Shown: one piece after another, positions 1-5,740 of the stretch
How positions within the stretch are numbered: position 1 is the first letter of the stretch
How the letters are laid out: the number at the start of each line of letters is the position of its first letter
Origin: Candidatus Aenigmatarchaeota archaeon
GTDB lineage: Archaea; Aenigmatarchaeota; Aenigmatarchaeia; QMZP01
Reading direction: 5' to 3'
NCBI GenBank assembly: GCA_016867675.1
Contig: VGIZ01000018.1
Location: 1 to 8,062, forward strand
DNA: 8,062 nucleotides
The notes under the pieces: model-generated
Databases searched by the model: none
What the model saw: the letters and a program-made list of their open reading frames with translations, nothing else
Told to the model about the DNA's origin: nothing
Program-made: the position numbers and the translations under genes

Positions 1-609
1 GTTCGGTGCCTTGTTTGTAAGCATGCAGTTTGTGAGGTACTCTATTATTGTGCCGAAGGGCTTGCCTCCGTAGGTGTTGCAGGCCCTCATTATCACGTAA
101 GGCAGGCCGAATGCTTTGCCTGCCATTTTTATGTAATGCTCGGCAGCCACCTTTGACACCGCATAGGGGCTGGCTGGGTTCTGTGTTGCCGTTTCCTTTA
201 TCAGCACGCCTTCTGGCTGCCAGCCGTAGCTCTCCATGGTGGACGCAAAAATGAACCTCTCCAGGTTTGGCAGCTTCAGCGCGCTTGTGACAAGATTGAC
301 TGTGCCCATGTAGTTTATGTTCTGATAGTCCATGGGCTGTTCAAAGGAGAAGCTGACAGGCGTCCTTGCACCGAGATGAAGTATGACATCGGGTGAGACT
401 TCCCTGACTATGTTCTCTATGGTTAGAAAGTCTGTGAGGTCGCCATAATGTATATTTATGCTTCTGAGAACCTCGTCCTCGACGCCCTCAAAACCGGTTC
501 TCGGCCTGACCAGCGCATGGACATCATGGTTGTCTATAAGCTTGGCTATCAGCCTGCTCGCGACGAAGCCGTTGGAACCTGTTATGAAAACCCTGTTGCC
601 AGAGGCCAT
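1..609 (-). CDS. NAD-dependent epimerase/dehydratase (extended SDR), 3' part missing
   Basis: The first 203 residues read on the minus strand without a stop; the gene runs off the left edge. It is a nucleotide-sugar epimerase or dehydratase of the extended short-chain dehydrogenase family, a cytosolic enzyme that modifies activated sugars with NAD(P). Visible marks: the Rossmann glycine loop TGSNGFVAS (residues 10-18), an acidic GDLTD (56-60) at the adenine-binding position, HLGAR (78-82), the catalytic Ser/Thr in FASTMESYG (121-129), the catalytic pair Y149 and K153 in YAVSK, and the following MRACNTYGG (174-182). The ATG at 607-609 was chosen because the protein then starts four residues before the first strand (RVFITG), as usual in the family, and because a TATA box lies 25 bp upstream. 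Substrate-deciding regions are beyond the window, so the exact reaction is unknown. It is divergent from the radical SAM gene at 666. Confidence 0.9.
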   Translation of the reverse strand, partial: MASGNRVFITGSNGFVASRLIAKLIDNHDVHALVRPRTGFEGVEDEVLRSINIHYGDLTDFLTIENIVREVSPDVILHLGARTPVSFSFEQPMDYQNINYMGTVNLVTSALKLPNLERFIFASTMESYGWQPEGVLIKETATQNPASPYAVSKVAAEHYIKMAGKAFGLPYVIMRACNTYGGKPFGTIIEYLTNCMLTNKAPN

Positions 610-630
610 TTCAGATATTTCGGCGGTTAG

Positions 631-638
631 TTTATAAA
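631..638. promoter_or_regulatory. Self-complementary TATA box between two divergent genes
   Basis: TTTATAAA is identical on both strands and lies in the 56-bp gap between the epimerase (start 609, minus) and the radical SAM gene (start 666, plus). Its centre (634.5) is 25.5 bp from the first base of the epimerase start codon and 31.5 bp from that of the radical SAM gene. Archaeal TATA boxes normally centre about 26-27 bp upstream of transcription start, so the epimerase mRNA would be leaderless and the radical SAM mRNA would have a leader of only about 5 nt. Use in both directions is inference. Confidence 0.6.
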
Positions 639-665
639 ACTTGTGAACAATAACTCTGTTGTCCT

Positions 666-1934
666 ATGGTAGCGGAAAAAAGCCTGAAATACAGAAGGGT
701 CGCGCTAGTCAACCCCTATCCGTATTATGCAAGCGGCACGAATGAAGCAACAGTCTACCCTCCGATTGGACTCGCCTACATAGCATCCTGTATTGAGAGG
801 CTAGGCGCCGAGGTCGTCATAATTGACGCCAATATATTCAGGCTCGGCAACGAGAAGGTCGCTGAAAGGCTGGCCAGGTTCAAGCCGGACATAGTCGGCA
901 TACAGCTCAACATAGTCACTGCGAAGGCGGGTATGGAACTCTGTGGAATCCTCAAAAAGCGTATGGATGTCCCCGTGGTTTACGGCGGTCCTTTCGCCAG
1001 CTCCAACCACACCAAGCTCCTTGATACAGGCGCTGACGCTGTCGTAATCGGCGAGGGTGAGCTGACGTTCCAGGAGATATGTGAGGGCAGGGACTGGACG
1101 AGAATAGATGGCATGTTCTTCAGGAGGTCTGGCAGGAGCACAATGACGAAGCCGCGCGGGCTCATAGAGAACCTTGACGACCTGCCGTTCCCCGCATTCC
1201 ATTTGCTGCCCGACCTGAAGCTCTACAGGTCACGAACCCGCAAGCTGCCAATGGCGCCAATATTTACAAGCAGGGGCTGCCCATTCATGTGCACGTATTG
1301 CAACTCCAACATATTCGGCAAGCGCTTCCGCGCCCGCTCGCCCGAGAATGTCATGAGGGAGATAGACATGCTCGTCAGCAAGTACGGCGTGCGCCAGCTG
1401 GACATACTGGACGACAATTTCACGCTTGATTTAGAGAGGGCGGAAAAGATAATAGATATGCTTATAGCCAAAGGATACGGTCTGGCGATAAACATGCAGA
1501 ACGGGCTGAGGGCAGACAAACTCACACCGGGACTTATACTCAAGATGAAGGAAGCGGGTGTGTATAAGGTGGGTATAGGCATAGAGACAGGCAACAAAGA
1601 AGTCCTTAAAAGCATAAGGAAGGGGTTGAACCTCGAGAGCGTTGGCAGGGCGCTTAAGTGGTTCCGCCAGGCCGGGATAGTCACAATAGGTTTTTTCATG
1701 CTGGGATTCCCCGAAGACACGCCGTCGACAATGAAGGATACCATAGAATTCGCCGTAAACTCGAACCCTGACATAGCGAACTTCAGCATAGTCATACCGC
1801 TGCCGGGCACGGAACTCTTCAATTATGTCAGGGACAGGGGCTGGTTGGCGGAAGAGCTGGATGAGGGGGTCTCGGGAGGGTTCTATTCCGCAATTTCTAC
1901 TACGAGACCCCCAAGGTCGGACGCAAGACAATAA
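666..1934 (+). CDS. B12-binding-like radical SAM protein, C-terminus lost by frameshift
   Basis: The open frame gives 422 residues. Residues 11-140 look like the cobalamin-binding Rossmann domain of class B radical SAM enzymes (RVALVNPYP, then YPPIGLAYIAS at 31-41, VVYGGPFAS at 104-112, VIGEGE at 127-132). The B12-ligand motif DxHxxG is absent: the matching stretch reads DANIFRLG (54-61), so the cofactor may bind without a protein His ligand or not at all. The radical SAM domain follows, with the 4Fe-4S cysteines C205, C209 and C212 in CPFMCTYC, then LDDNFT (248-253), GIETGN (305-310) and FFMLGFPED (343-351). From about residue 410 the sequence turns unlike the family, while another frame carries a natural continuation (see 1895-2137). 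Such proteins modify lipids, sugars or cofactors through SAM-derived radicals; the substrate here is unknown. A surface-lipid or glycan role is inferred from its neighbours. Start ATG 666 fits the TATA box at 631-638. Confidence 0.85.
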   Translation: MVAEKSLKYRRVALVNPYPYYASGTNEATVYPPIGLAYIASCIERLGAEVVIIDANIFRLGNEKVAERLARFKPDIVGIQLNIVTAKAGMELCGILKKRMDVPVVYGGPFASSNHTKLLDTGADAVVIGEGELTFQEICEGRDWTRIDGMFFRRSGRSTMTKPRGLIENLDDLPFPAFHLLPDLKLYRSRTRKLPMAPIFTSRGCPFMCTYCNSNIFGKRFRARSPENVMREIDMLVSKYGVRQLDILDDNFTLDLERAEKIIDMLIAKGYGLAINMQNGLRADKLTPGLILKMKEAGVYKVGIGIETGNKEVLKSIRKGLNLESVGRALKWFRQAGIVTIGFFMLGFPEDTPSTMKDTIEFAVNSNPDIANFSIVIPLPGTELFNYVRDRGWLAEELDEGVSGGFYSAISTTRPPRSDARQ

Positions 1935-2137
1935 GGCTTTTTCAGCGCGCGGCGTACAAGAAGTTCAACTTCCGGCTCTCCAAAATCATAGGCCTGCTCT
2001 GGGGCATCCGCTCGCTGAGCGAGCTGAAGTGGACAATACGCGCAGCTCTGCCGCTGCTGGGCAACATGATACCGCAAAAAAGAGCAAGAATCAATACGCG
2101 CCGCTCTACAACTTCATCCTTACGGAATCCTTCATGA
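1895..2137 (+). pseudogene. Out-of-frame C-terminal remnant of the radical SAM gene
   Basis: In the frame offset by -1 from the upstream gene, 80 codons run from TTC at 1895 to TGA at 2135-2137. They read FYYETPKVGRKTI, then LFQRAAYKKFNFRLSKI and LLWGIRSLSELKWTIRAALPL. This is the kind of basic, amphipathic tail with an aromatic FYYET start that closes many B12-binding-type radical SAM proteins. Joining it to residues 1-409 of the upstream gene gives about 490 residues, a normal family length. The same frame has a TGA at 1862-1864, so the break must lie between there and 1895; a single missing base around 1891-1896 gives the most natural join (FYSA-x-FYYET). The remnant overlaps the end of the convergent glycosyltransferase gene by 32 bp. 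It may be a true mutation, an assembly error or, less likely, programmed frameshifting. Confidence 0.7.
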
Positions 2138-2783
2138 TCTGCCTCGCGAACCTCCACCCATCCTTCAGCGCCCCGAGGTTGGACGTTCCGTTCGCCCTTG
2201 CCTTTTCCTGGCTCGGAACTTCAGTAACCTTATAGCCGAGCCTTAAGCAGTTCGTGAGTATCTCTATCTCAATATCGAATGCACTGCATGAAAGCCCTGC
2301 TGTCATCTCTTTCCTCATGGCTTTGAAGCCGTTTAGAGCGTCAGTCATCCTTGCGCCTAGCATAAAGTTTGCAAAGGCCGTCAATGATATGTTGCCTATG
2401 GCCCTTACGAAGCTGTACTCCTCTGAGCCACCCAGCGACCTAGAAGCTTGCACGAGCCCTACCTTCGGGTCTTTCAATAAGGCAATCATTTTTGGGATGT
2501 CCTCGGGGATGTGCGACAGATCGGCGTCGAGCATGACGATGTAATCGTTCTTTGCTGCACTGAAGCCTGCCCTGAGAGCCGACCCTTTCCCGGGCCGCTT
2601 CTCGCAGACCACGCGGCAGCCGAATTTCCTGGCTATATAAGGCGTCCTGTCGGTTGAGTTGTTGTCGGCAACGATTATCTCGTCAATCTCCTTGCAGCGC
2701 CTTGCCACTAACCTTATCCTCGAAAGGAGTTCGGGCAGGTTCTTGCTCTCGTTCTTGGCAGGTATCACGACACTTACCTTCAT
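2106..2783 (-). CDS. Family 2 glycosyltransferase, DPM1-like, soluble
   Basis: The 225-residue protein is a GT-A fold inverting glycosyltransferase that would move a sugar from a nucleotide donor, plausibly to polyprenyl (dolichyl) phosphate on the cytosolic face. Motifs: VSVVIPAKNESKNL (3-16) opening the fold; VADNNSTD (38-45), where the usual DDxSxD has Asn at its second position; RPGKGSALRAGF (63-74); the metal-binding DADLSH (86-91); and NGFKAMRKE (151-159). It has no C-terminal membrane segments, so it is a short DPM1-type enzyme rather than the anchored type found at 6903-7802. The end carries several Arg and Lys residues that could contact the membrane. It lies downstream of the GT-C-like gene on the same strand, separated by 121 bp with paired inverted repeats, so it may be cotranscribed with it or have its own promoter. 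Donor and acceptor are not determined. Confidence 0.9.
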   Translation of the reverse strand: MKVSVVIPAKNESKNLPELLSRIRLVARRCKEIDEIIVADNNSTDRTPYIARKFGCRVVCEKRPGKGSALRAGFSAAKNDYIVMLDADLSHIPEDIPKMIALLKDPKVGLVQASRSLGGSEEYSFVRAIGNISLTAFANFMLGARMTDALNGFKAMRKEMTAGLSCSAFDIEIEILTNCLRLGYKVTEVPSQEKARANGTSNLGALKDGWRFARQIMKDSVRMKL

Positions 2784-2796
2784 GCAACCACTTATA

Positions 2797-2837
2797 GCGT
2801 TCCAAAGAAATAATACGGTATGGATTCTTTGGAACGC
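2797..2837. repeat. Perfect inverted repeat, 13-bp arms with 15-bp spacer
   Basis: The left arm GCGTTCCAAAGAA (2797-2809) is matched exactly by TTCTTTGGAACGC (2825-2837). The 15-bp spacer contains a smaller dyad, ATAC-G-GTAT (2813-2821), centred on the same base (2817). On the minus strand the spacer reads CCGTATTA, a weak TATA-like element centred about 31 bp before the ATG at 2783. The element could be an RNA hairpin in the leader of the glycosyltransferase or a binding site for a dimeric regulator. The concentric inner dyad slightly favours a DNA site. The structure is certain; its function is inferred. Confidence 0.85.
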
Positions 2838-2838
2838 A

Positions 2839-2885
2839 TATAGCGAGACAACTTGTTATCTGGGTTATAAAGTTGTCTCACTATA
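2839..2885. repeat. Near-perfect inverted repeat, 16-bp arms with 15-bp spacer
   Basis: The left arm TATAGCGAGACAACTT (2839-2854) pairs with AAGTTGTCTCACTATA (2870-2885) at 15 of 16 positions. The exception (2844 with 2880) would be a G-U wobble in RNA made from the minus strand, so a 16-bp hairpin could form in that transcript. The spacer is 15 bp, as in the neighbouring repeat, and only base 2838 separates the two. On the minus strand CTTTATAACC, a reasonable TATA box, spans the inner arm edge and spacer (2863-2872). It would start a transcript near 2842 with a leader of about 59 nt containing the first hairpin. Confidence 0.85.
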
Positions 2886-2904
2886 ATATGTATTCCATCC
2901 ACAC

Positions 2905-4935
2905 CTATAAATCACCGGACAGCCTGGCAGCTGCGTCATATGCAGCCCCCCAAACCGCGTTGGGAAAGGTGAACCATGAGTTTGCGAGCACCCAGCGAGT
3001 TAGCCTCGAGACCGACTTCAGGCTTGTTTCTGTGTATTTTGCGCCCGCCACATGAGCTGAAGAAACGGTCACATTCGACAGCCCGCCGGCACCGCTTATG
3101 CCTGCATACAGTCCGACATCCATGAGGTGGAAGTGGCTGCCCATGAAACCCGGGACGCTCCTCGGAACGGAGACTGTGATGTTGGCCATGCTGCTGGCAG
3201 TGATGTTGATCATGCCATTTCCATAGAGCCAGAGCAGCCTGTAGGCGAACTCCGAGATGCTGTAGGTGGAGAACAGTTCGCGGATGTACCCGCCTTCGCC
3301 TTTTATTTCGAAGTCTTGGTTGTAGCCGCATGGAACAACGTCCATCCTTTCCATGATGCGCGCGCATACCACATCATCACCGGACTTCACGGCAAGACTG
3401 ACCGGCTCGGACACCACCAACCCCCTCAGCCTCTGGTTCTGGTTGTAGAAGAATGTGAACCCTCGGACATATGAATCAATATCCGGTTCTTCCAGTTCAA
3501 ACCCCCCCGTAACGCTGAATACAGAGTACTTGCTGTTCGAATAGATCTCTGAGAGCCTCCAAGAGTTGGCGTCAGTGAAAAGTTTCATGGCACTGTCGTT
3601 TTTTTCGGCAAGGACATACCTGAAGCTTACCGCGCTTTTGTTATAACCCGACAGCAGCAGGGCCGCGTTGGTGAGGTTGAAATCCTGCAGACCTGTCATG
3701 ACAATGAAATGCTCCTGCATGTTGTAGCGTAGCGGGTTGAAAAGCACCATGGCATTACGCTGGCCTGACCCTGATAGGAATGAGGCAGCCTCGATTTCCC
3801 CTGCCCCCATGGCGACGTTTTTGTGTTCATACCAAGCGTGATAGTAGGGGATGGAGGCTGCTATAAACAGAAATGCCACCGCGACAACCACATAACTTTT
3901 GCCCCTTGATGCCGCCACAAGGCCGTATGCACATAGCATGGCTATCGGTATGAAAACAAGGAAGAGCACTCTTGAGGATATAAAAACCAGCCCAAATATG
4001 TGGCCTGCTGGCAGAAGAAGGAAGGCCTGCGATGTTGCCAGCACAAGGGCGAGGAAGAGCAGGACCATCATCGGAATCTTTTCCTTGCCCCTTTTCCTGA
4101 ATATATTCCAACCACCATAAACATAAAGGATAAAGGAAAAGAACGGCACGATTATCAGCGGCACTGCGAATATTGAAATCATGGATGAAACATAGGCTGT
4201 TGTGCCCAGTACAGTCGCATTTATCGTGTCATGGAAGAGGAACATCTTGTTGTAGGCTGTCAGCGGCAGTGAGATTATTGCCGCAAGGGCAGTGGAGAAG
4301 ACAGCCACCCCCATCCACCCAAGGAACGCCTTCTTCCTGCATTGCATGATAACTGCGTATAGGAACATGAATACAACGAGCATTGGCCATGAACCGTGGA
4401 GCAGCATCAGCGCGCCAAGAAGCACGCCAGTTGAAATCCACCTCTTCCTCAGGAAGAAATAGAGTATCGCAGGGGCAAGTGTCATGGCAAGCGTCTGCGG
4501 GACAGCCAAGGCGACCCCAACGAAAGCTGAGTTGTGGACAAGAATAATCACAGAGAAGAAGGCTGATAGTATGGAGACCCGCCTGCTACCGAAGAGCTCA
4601 AAGGCGAGCTTATACATGGCGACGGGCATGAATACAACGAAAGCGAGCGTGACTGTGACCATGCCGCCCCAGACGCCAAGCCATGGCATGGCGTACGCGA
4701 GCAATGAAACCATTATGTGAAACAGTTTTGGGTAGAGCTCAAATGCCAGGAACCTCCAGTTCTCGAAGACAAGCGAAGAGAGCTTGTAATGCAGCGCCAC
4801 ATCGCCGTTATTGATGAAGCTGGGGTAGCTGAACACCAACAACGGCAGCGACATGAGAAGCAGCGAGACTGCAGTGAGGGCAACAAGCAGCGCATCCGTC
4901 CTGTTGTTCTTGGCCCATTCGATGATATTTGCCAT
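2905..4935 (-). CDS. Polytopic membrane protein, GT-C-like glycosyltransferase candidate
   Basis: The 676-residue protein has roughly 11-13 hydrophobic segments between residues 13 and 363, followed by a soluble C-terminal domain of about 310 residues that should lie outside the cell. After the first membrane segment comes SYPSFINNGDVALHYKLSS (36-54). Its Asp45 and His49 resemble the acidic/His motif in the first external loop of GT-C enzymes (protein mannosyltransferase and oligosaccharyltransferase types), and the nearby LYPKLFHIMVSLLAY (67-81) also fits. I see no WWDYG motif of AglB/STT3, so it is probably not the main oligosaccharyltransferase. The likely role is use of a polyprenyl-linked sugar on the outer face; this is inferred. 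The C-terminal domain holds six N-x-S/T sequons. The frame is open to 5187, but ATG 4933-4935 was chosen: it gives a normal first membrane segment, avoids overlap with the divergent methyltransferase gene and sits 25 bp from a TATA box. No family is assigned with certainty. Confidence 0.8.
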   Translation of the reverse strand: MANIIEWAKNNRTDALLVALTAVSLLLMSLPLLVFSYPSFINNGDVALHYKLSSLVFENWRFLAFELYPKLFHIMVSLLAYAMPWLGVWGGMVTVTLAFVVFMPVAMYKLAFELFGSRRVSILSAFFSVIILVHNSAFVGVALAVPQTLAMTLAPAILYFFLRKRWISTGVLLGALMLLHGSWPMLVVFMFLYAVIMQCRKKAFLGWMGVAVFSTALAAIISLPLTAYNKMFLFHDTINATVLGTTAYVSSMISIFAVPLIIVPFFSFILYVYGGWNIFRKRGKEKIPMMVLLFLALVLATSQAFLLLPAGHIFGLVFISSRVLFLVFIPIAMLCAYGLVAASRGKSYVVVAVAFLFIAASIPYYHAWYEHKNVAMGAGEIEAASFLSGSGQRNAMVLFNPLRYNMQEHFIVMTGLQDFNLTNAALLLSGYNKSAVSFRYVLAEKNDSAMKLFTDANSWRLSEIYSNSKYSVFSVTGGFELEEPDIDSYVRGFTFFYNQNQRLRGLVVSEPVSLAVKSGDDVVCARIMERMDVVPCGYNQDFEIKGEGGYIRELFSTYSISEFAYRLLWLYGNGMINITASSMANITVSVPRSVPGFMGSHFHLMDVGLYAGISGAGGLSNVTVSSAHVAGAKYTETSLKSVSRLTRWVLANSWFTFPNAVWGAAYDAAARLSGDL

Positions 4936-4955
4936 TAACCTAATTATGCCAAAGG

Positions 4956-4965
4956 TTTTTAAAAA
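4956..4965. promoter_or_regulatory. Self-complementary A/T box shared by divergent genes
   Basis: TTTTTAAAAA lies in the 58-bp gap between the GT-C-like gene (start 4935, minus) and the methyltransferase gene (start 4994, plus). Its centre (4960.5) is 25.5 bp from the first base of the minus-strand start codon and 33.5 bp from that of the plus-strand start codon. That predicts a leaderless mRNA leftward and a leader of about 7 nt rightward. The spacing matches the other divergent pair at 631-638 and supports both start choices. Promoter activity is inferred from position and sequence. Confidence 0.55.
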
Positions 4966-4993
4966 CAGATGCGCACTCTTATTGTGTGGTGCA

Positions 4994-5674
4994 ATGAACG
5001 CCCTGCATGCCGCGGTGGAGCGGTTTTTTCTTGGCGAGAGGAACTCTGGAAGGAAAGGCGCAGTGCTTGACGCTGGCGCTGGGCCCGGCGATATCACGAA
5101 ATCACTCCAGAGGTTTGGCTTCGCCGTGACAGCTGTTGACATAGAGCCTGAGTTCAGGGGCTGCCGCAGCGCAAACCTCAACAACAACCTGCCGTTCCGT
5201 GCAGGAAAGTTTGACTATATTGTATGTCTTGAGGTAGCCGAACACATAGAAAACACGAGGCATCTTATCCGCGAGTTCAGCAGGGTGATCAGGAACGGCG
5301 GCACGCTGCTGATATCAACACCGAACATAGGGAATATATTCTCAAGGTTGAAGTTTCTGCTGACAGGTGAGTTTTTCTGCTTCAGCAGGTATGAGCGCAA
5401 GCTTGGCCACATCAACCCAGTTCCGCCTTGGCTTATGCAGGAATCCCTTGAGGCTTCGGGTTTCAGGGTCGTGGGCGTGAAGGCTAGTGAATACCTGAGA
5501 CTCTCGGGGCTCGACAATGCCAATGTGCAGGCCAAGAGGTTCGCCGCAAGGCTTGCATATGCCTTGCTCCGCCCTTTTCTCAGGCCCAAGAACAGGGAGT
5601 TTCTGAAGGCCGACAGCCTCATCTTCTTTGCCAGGAAAATTGGCCACCAACGCAGTGCCCTGCAACAGAAATGA
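4994..5674 (+). CDS. Class I SAM-dependent methyltransferase
   Basis: The 226-residue protein has the class I Rossmann methyltransferase core. Motif I is VLDAGAGPG (24-32), which binds SAM. Asp49 ends strand 2 (VTAVDIEP), where it would hold the ribose. FDYIVCLEVAEHIEN (73-87) carries the family's EHI signature after strand 4, and RNGGTLLISTPN (100-111) is strand 5 and its loop. The following GHINPVPPWLMQESLEASGF (138-157) is typical of methyltransferases of small molecules and glycans. Basic and hydrophobic stretches near 180-200 could touch membrane. In this setting it probably methylates a sugar or glycolipid; that is inferred from its neighbours. The ATG at 4994 was preferred to in-frame upstream starts, which would overlap the divergent gene and its promoter. 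It starts a same-strand run of four genes. Confidence 0.88.
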   Translation: MNALHAAVERFFLGERNSGRKGAVLDAGAGPGDITKSLQRFGFAVTAVDIEPEFRGCRSANLNNNLPFRAGKFDYIVCLEVAEHIENTRHLIREFSRVIRNGGTLLISTPNIGNIFSRLKFLLTGEFFCFSRYERKLGHINPVPPWLMQESLEASGFRVVGVKASEYLRLSGLDNANVQAKRFAARLAYALLRPFLRPKNREFLKADSLIFFARKIGHQRSALQQK

Positions 5675-5702
5675 ACTGAGGCATATCTTACGAGTCCTAT
5701 GG

Positions 5703-5720
5703 TTCATAAGCCTTTTAGGG
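5703..5720 (+). promoter_or_regulatory. TATA-like stretch before the family 4 glycosyltransferase
   Basis: TTCATAAG (5703-5710) is followed by CCTTTTAGGG (5711-5720). The second part centres about 26 bp before the ATG at 5741, which would place transcription start on that ATG. The match to a TATA box is moderate. It is the main reason for not using the ATG at 5699, which would put the promoter inside the gene. Confidence 0.4.
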
Positions 5721-5740
5721 AGTGCTGCCAATCTCTTGTT

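Noticed and set aside
1865..1871. Programmed -1 frameshift at the G-run in the radical SAM gene
   Set aside because: In frame the heptamer is G GGG GTC, which does not meet the slippery X XXY YYZ pattern, and no stable downstream structure stands out. A missing base is simpler.
1825..2235. Plus-strand open frame across the end of the radical SAM gene
   Set aside because: Its translation has no family features and skewed composition. The region is better explained by the C-terminal remnant in another frame and by the convergent glycosyltransferase gene.
2784..2904. Paired inverted repeats as an intrinsic terminator
   Set aside because: No T-run follows either hairpin on the minus strand, and archaeal termination relies mainly on T-rich tracts rather than hairpins.
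4936..5187. N-terminal extension of the GT-C-like gene to a start at 5187
   Set aside because: The extra 84 residues overlap the methyltransferase gene on the other strand, are low in membrane character, and would place the start beyond the TATA box at 4956-4965. They are the reverse reading of a real gene.
5699..5740. Upstream ATG of the family 4 glycosyltransferase
   Set aside because: The 14 extra residues (MVHKPFRECCQSLV) do not extend the domain and cover the TATA-like stretch. It stays possible, but 5741 is the better start.
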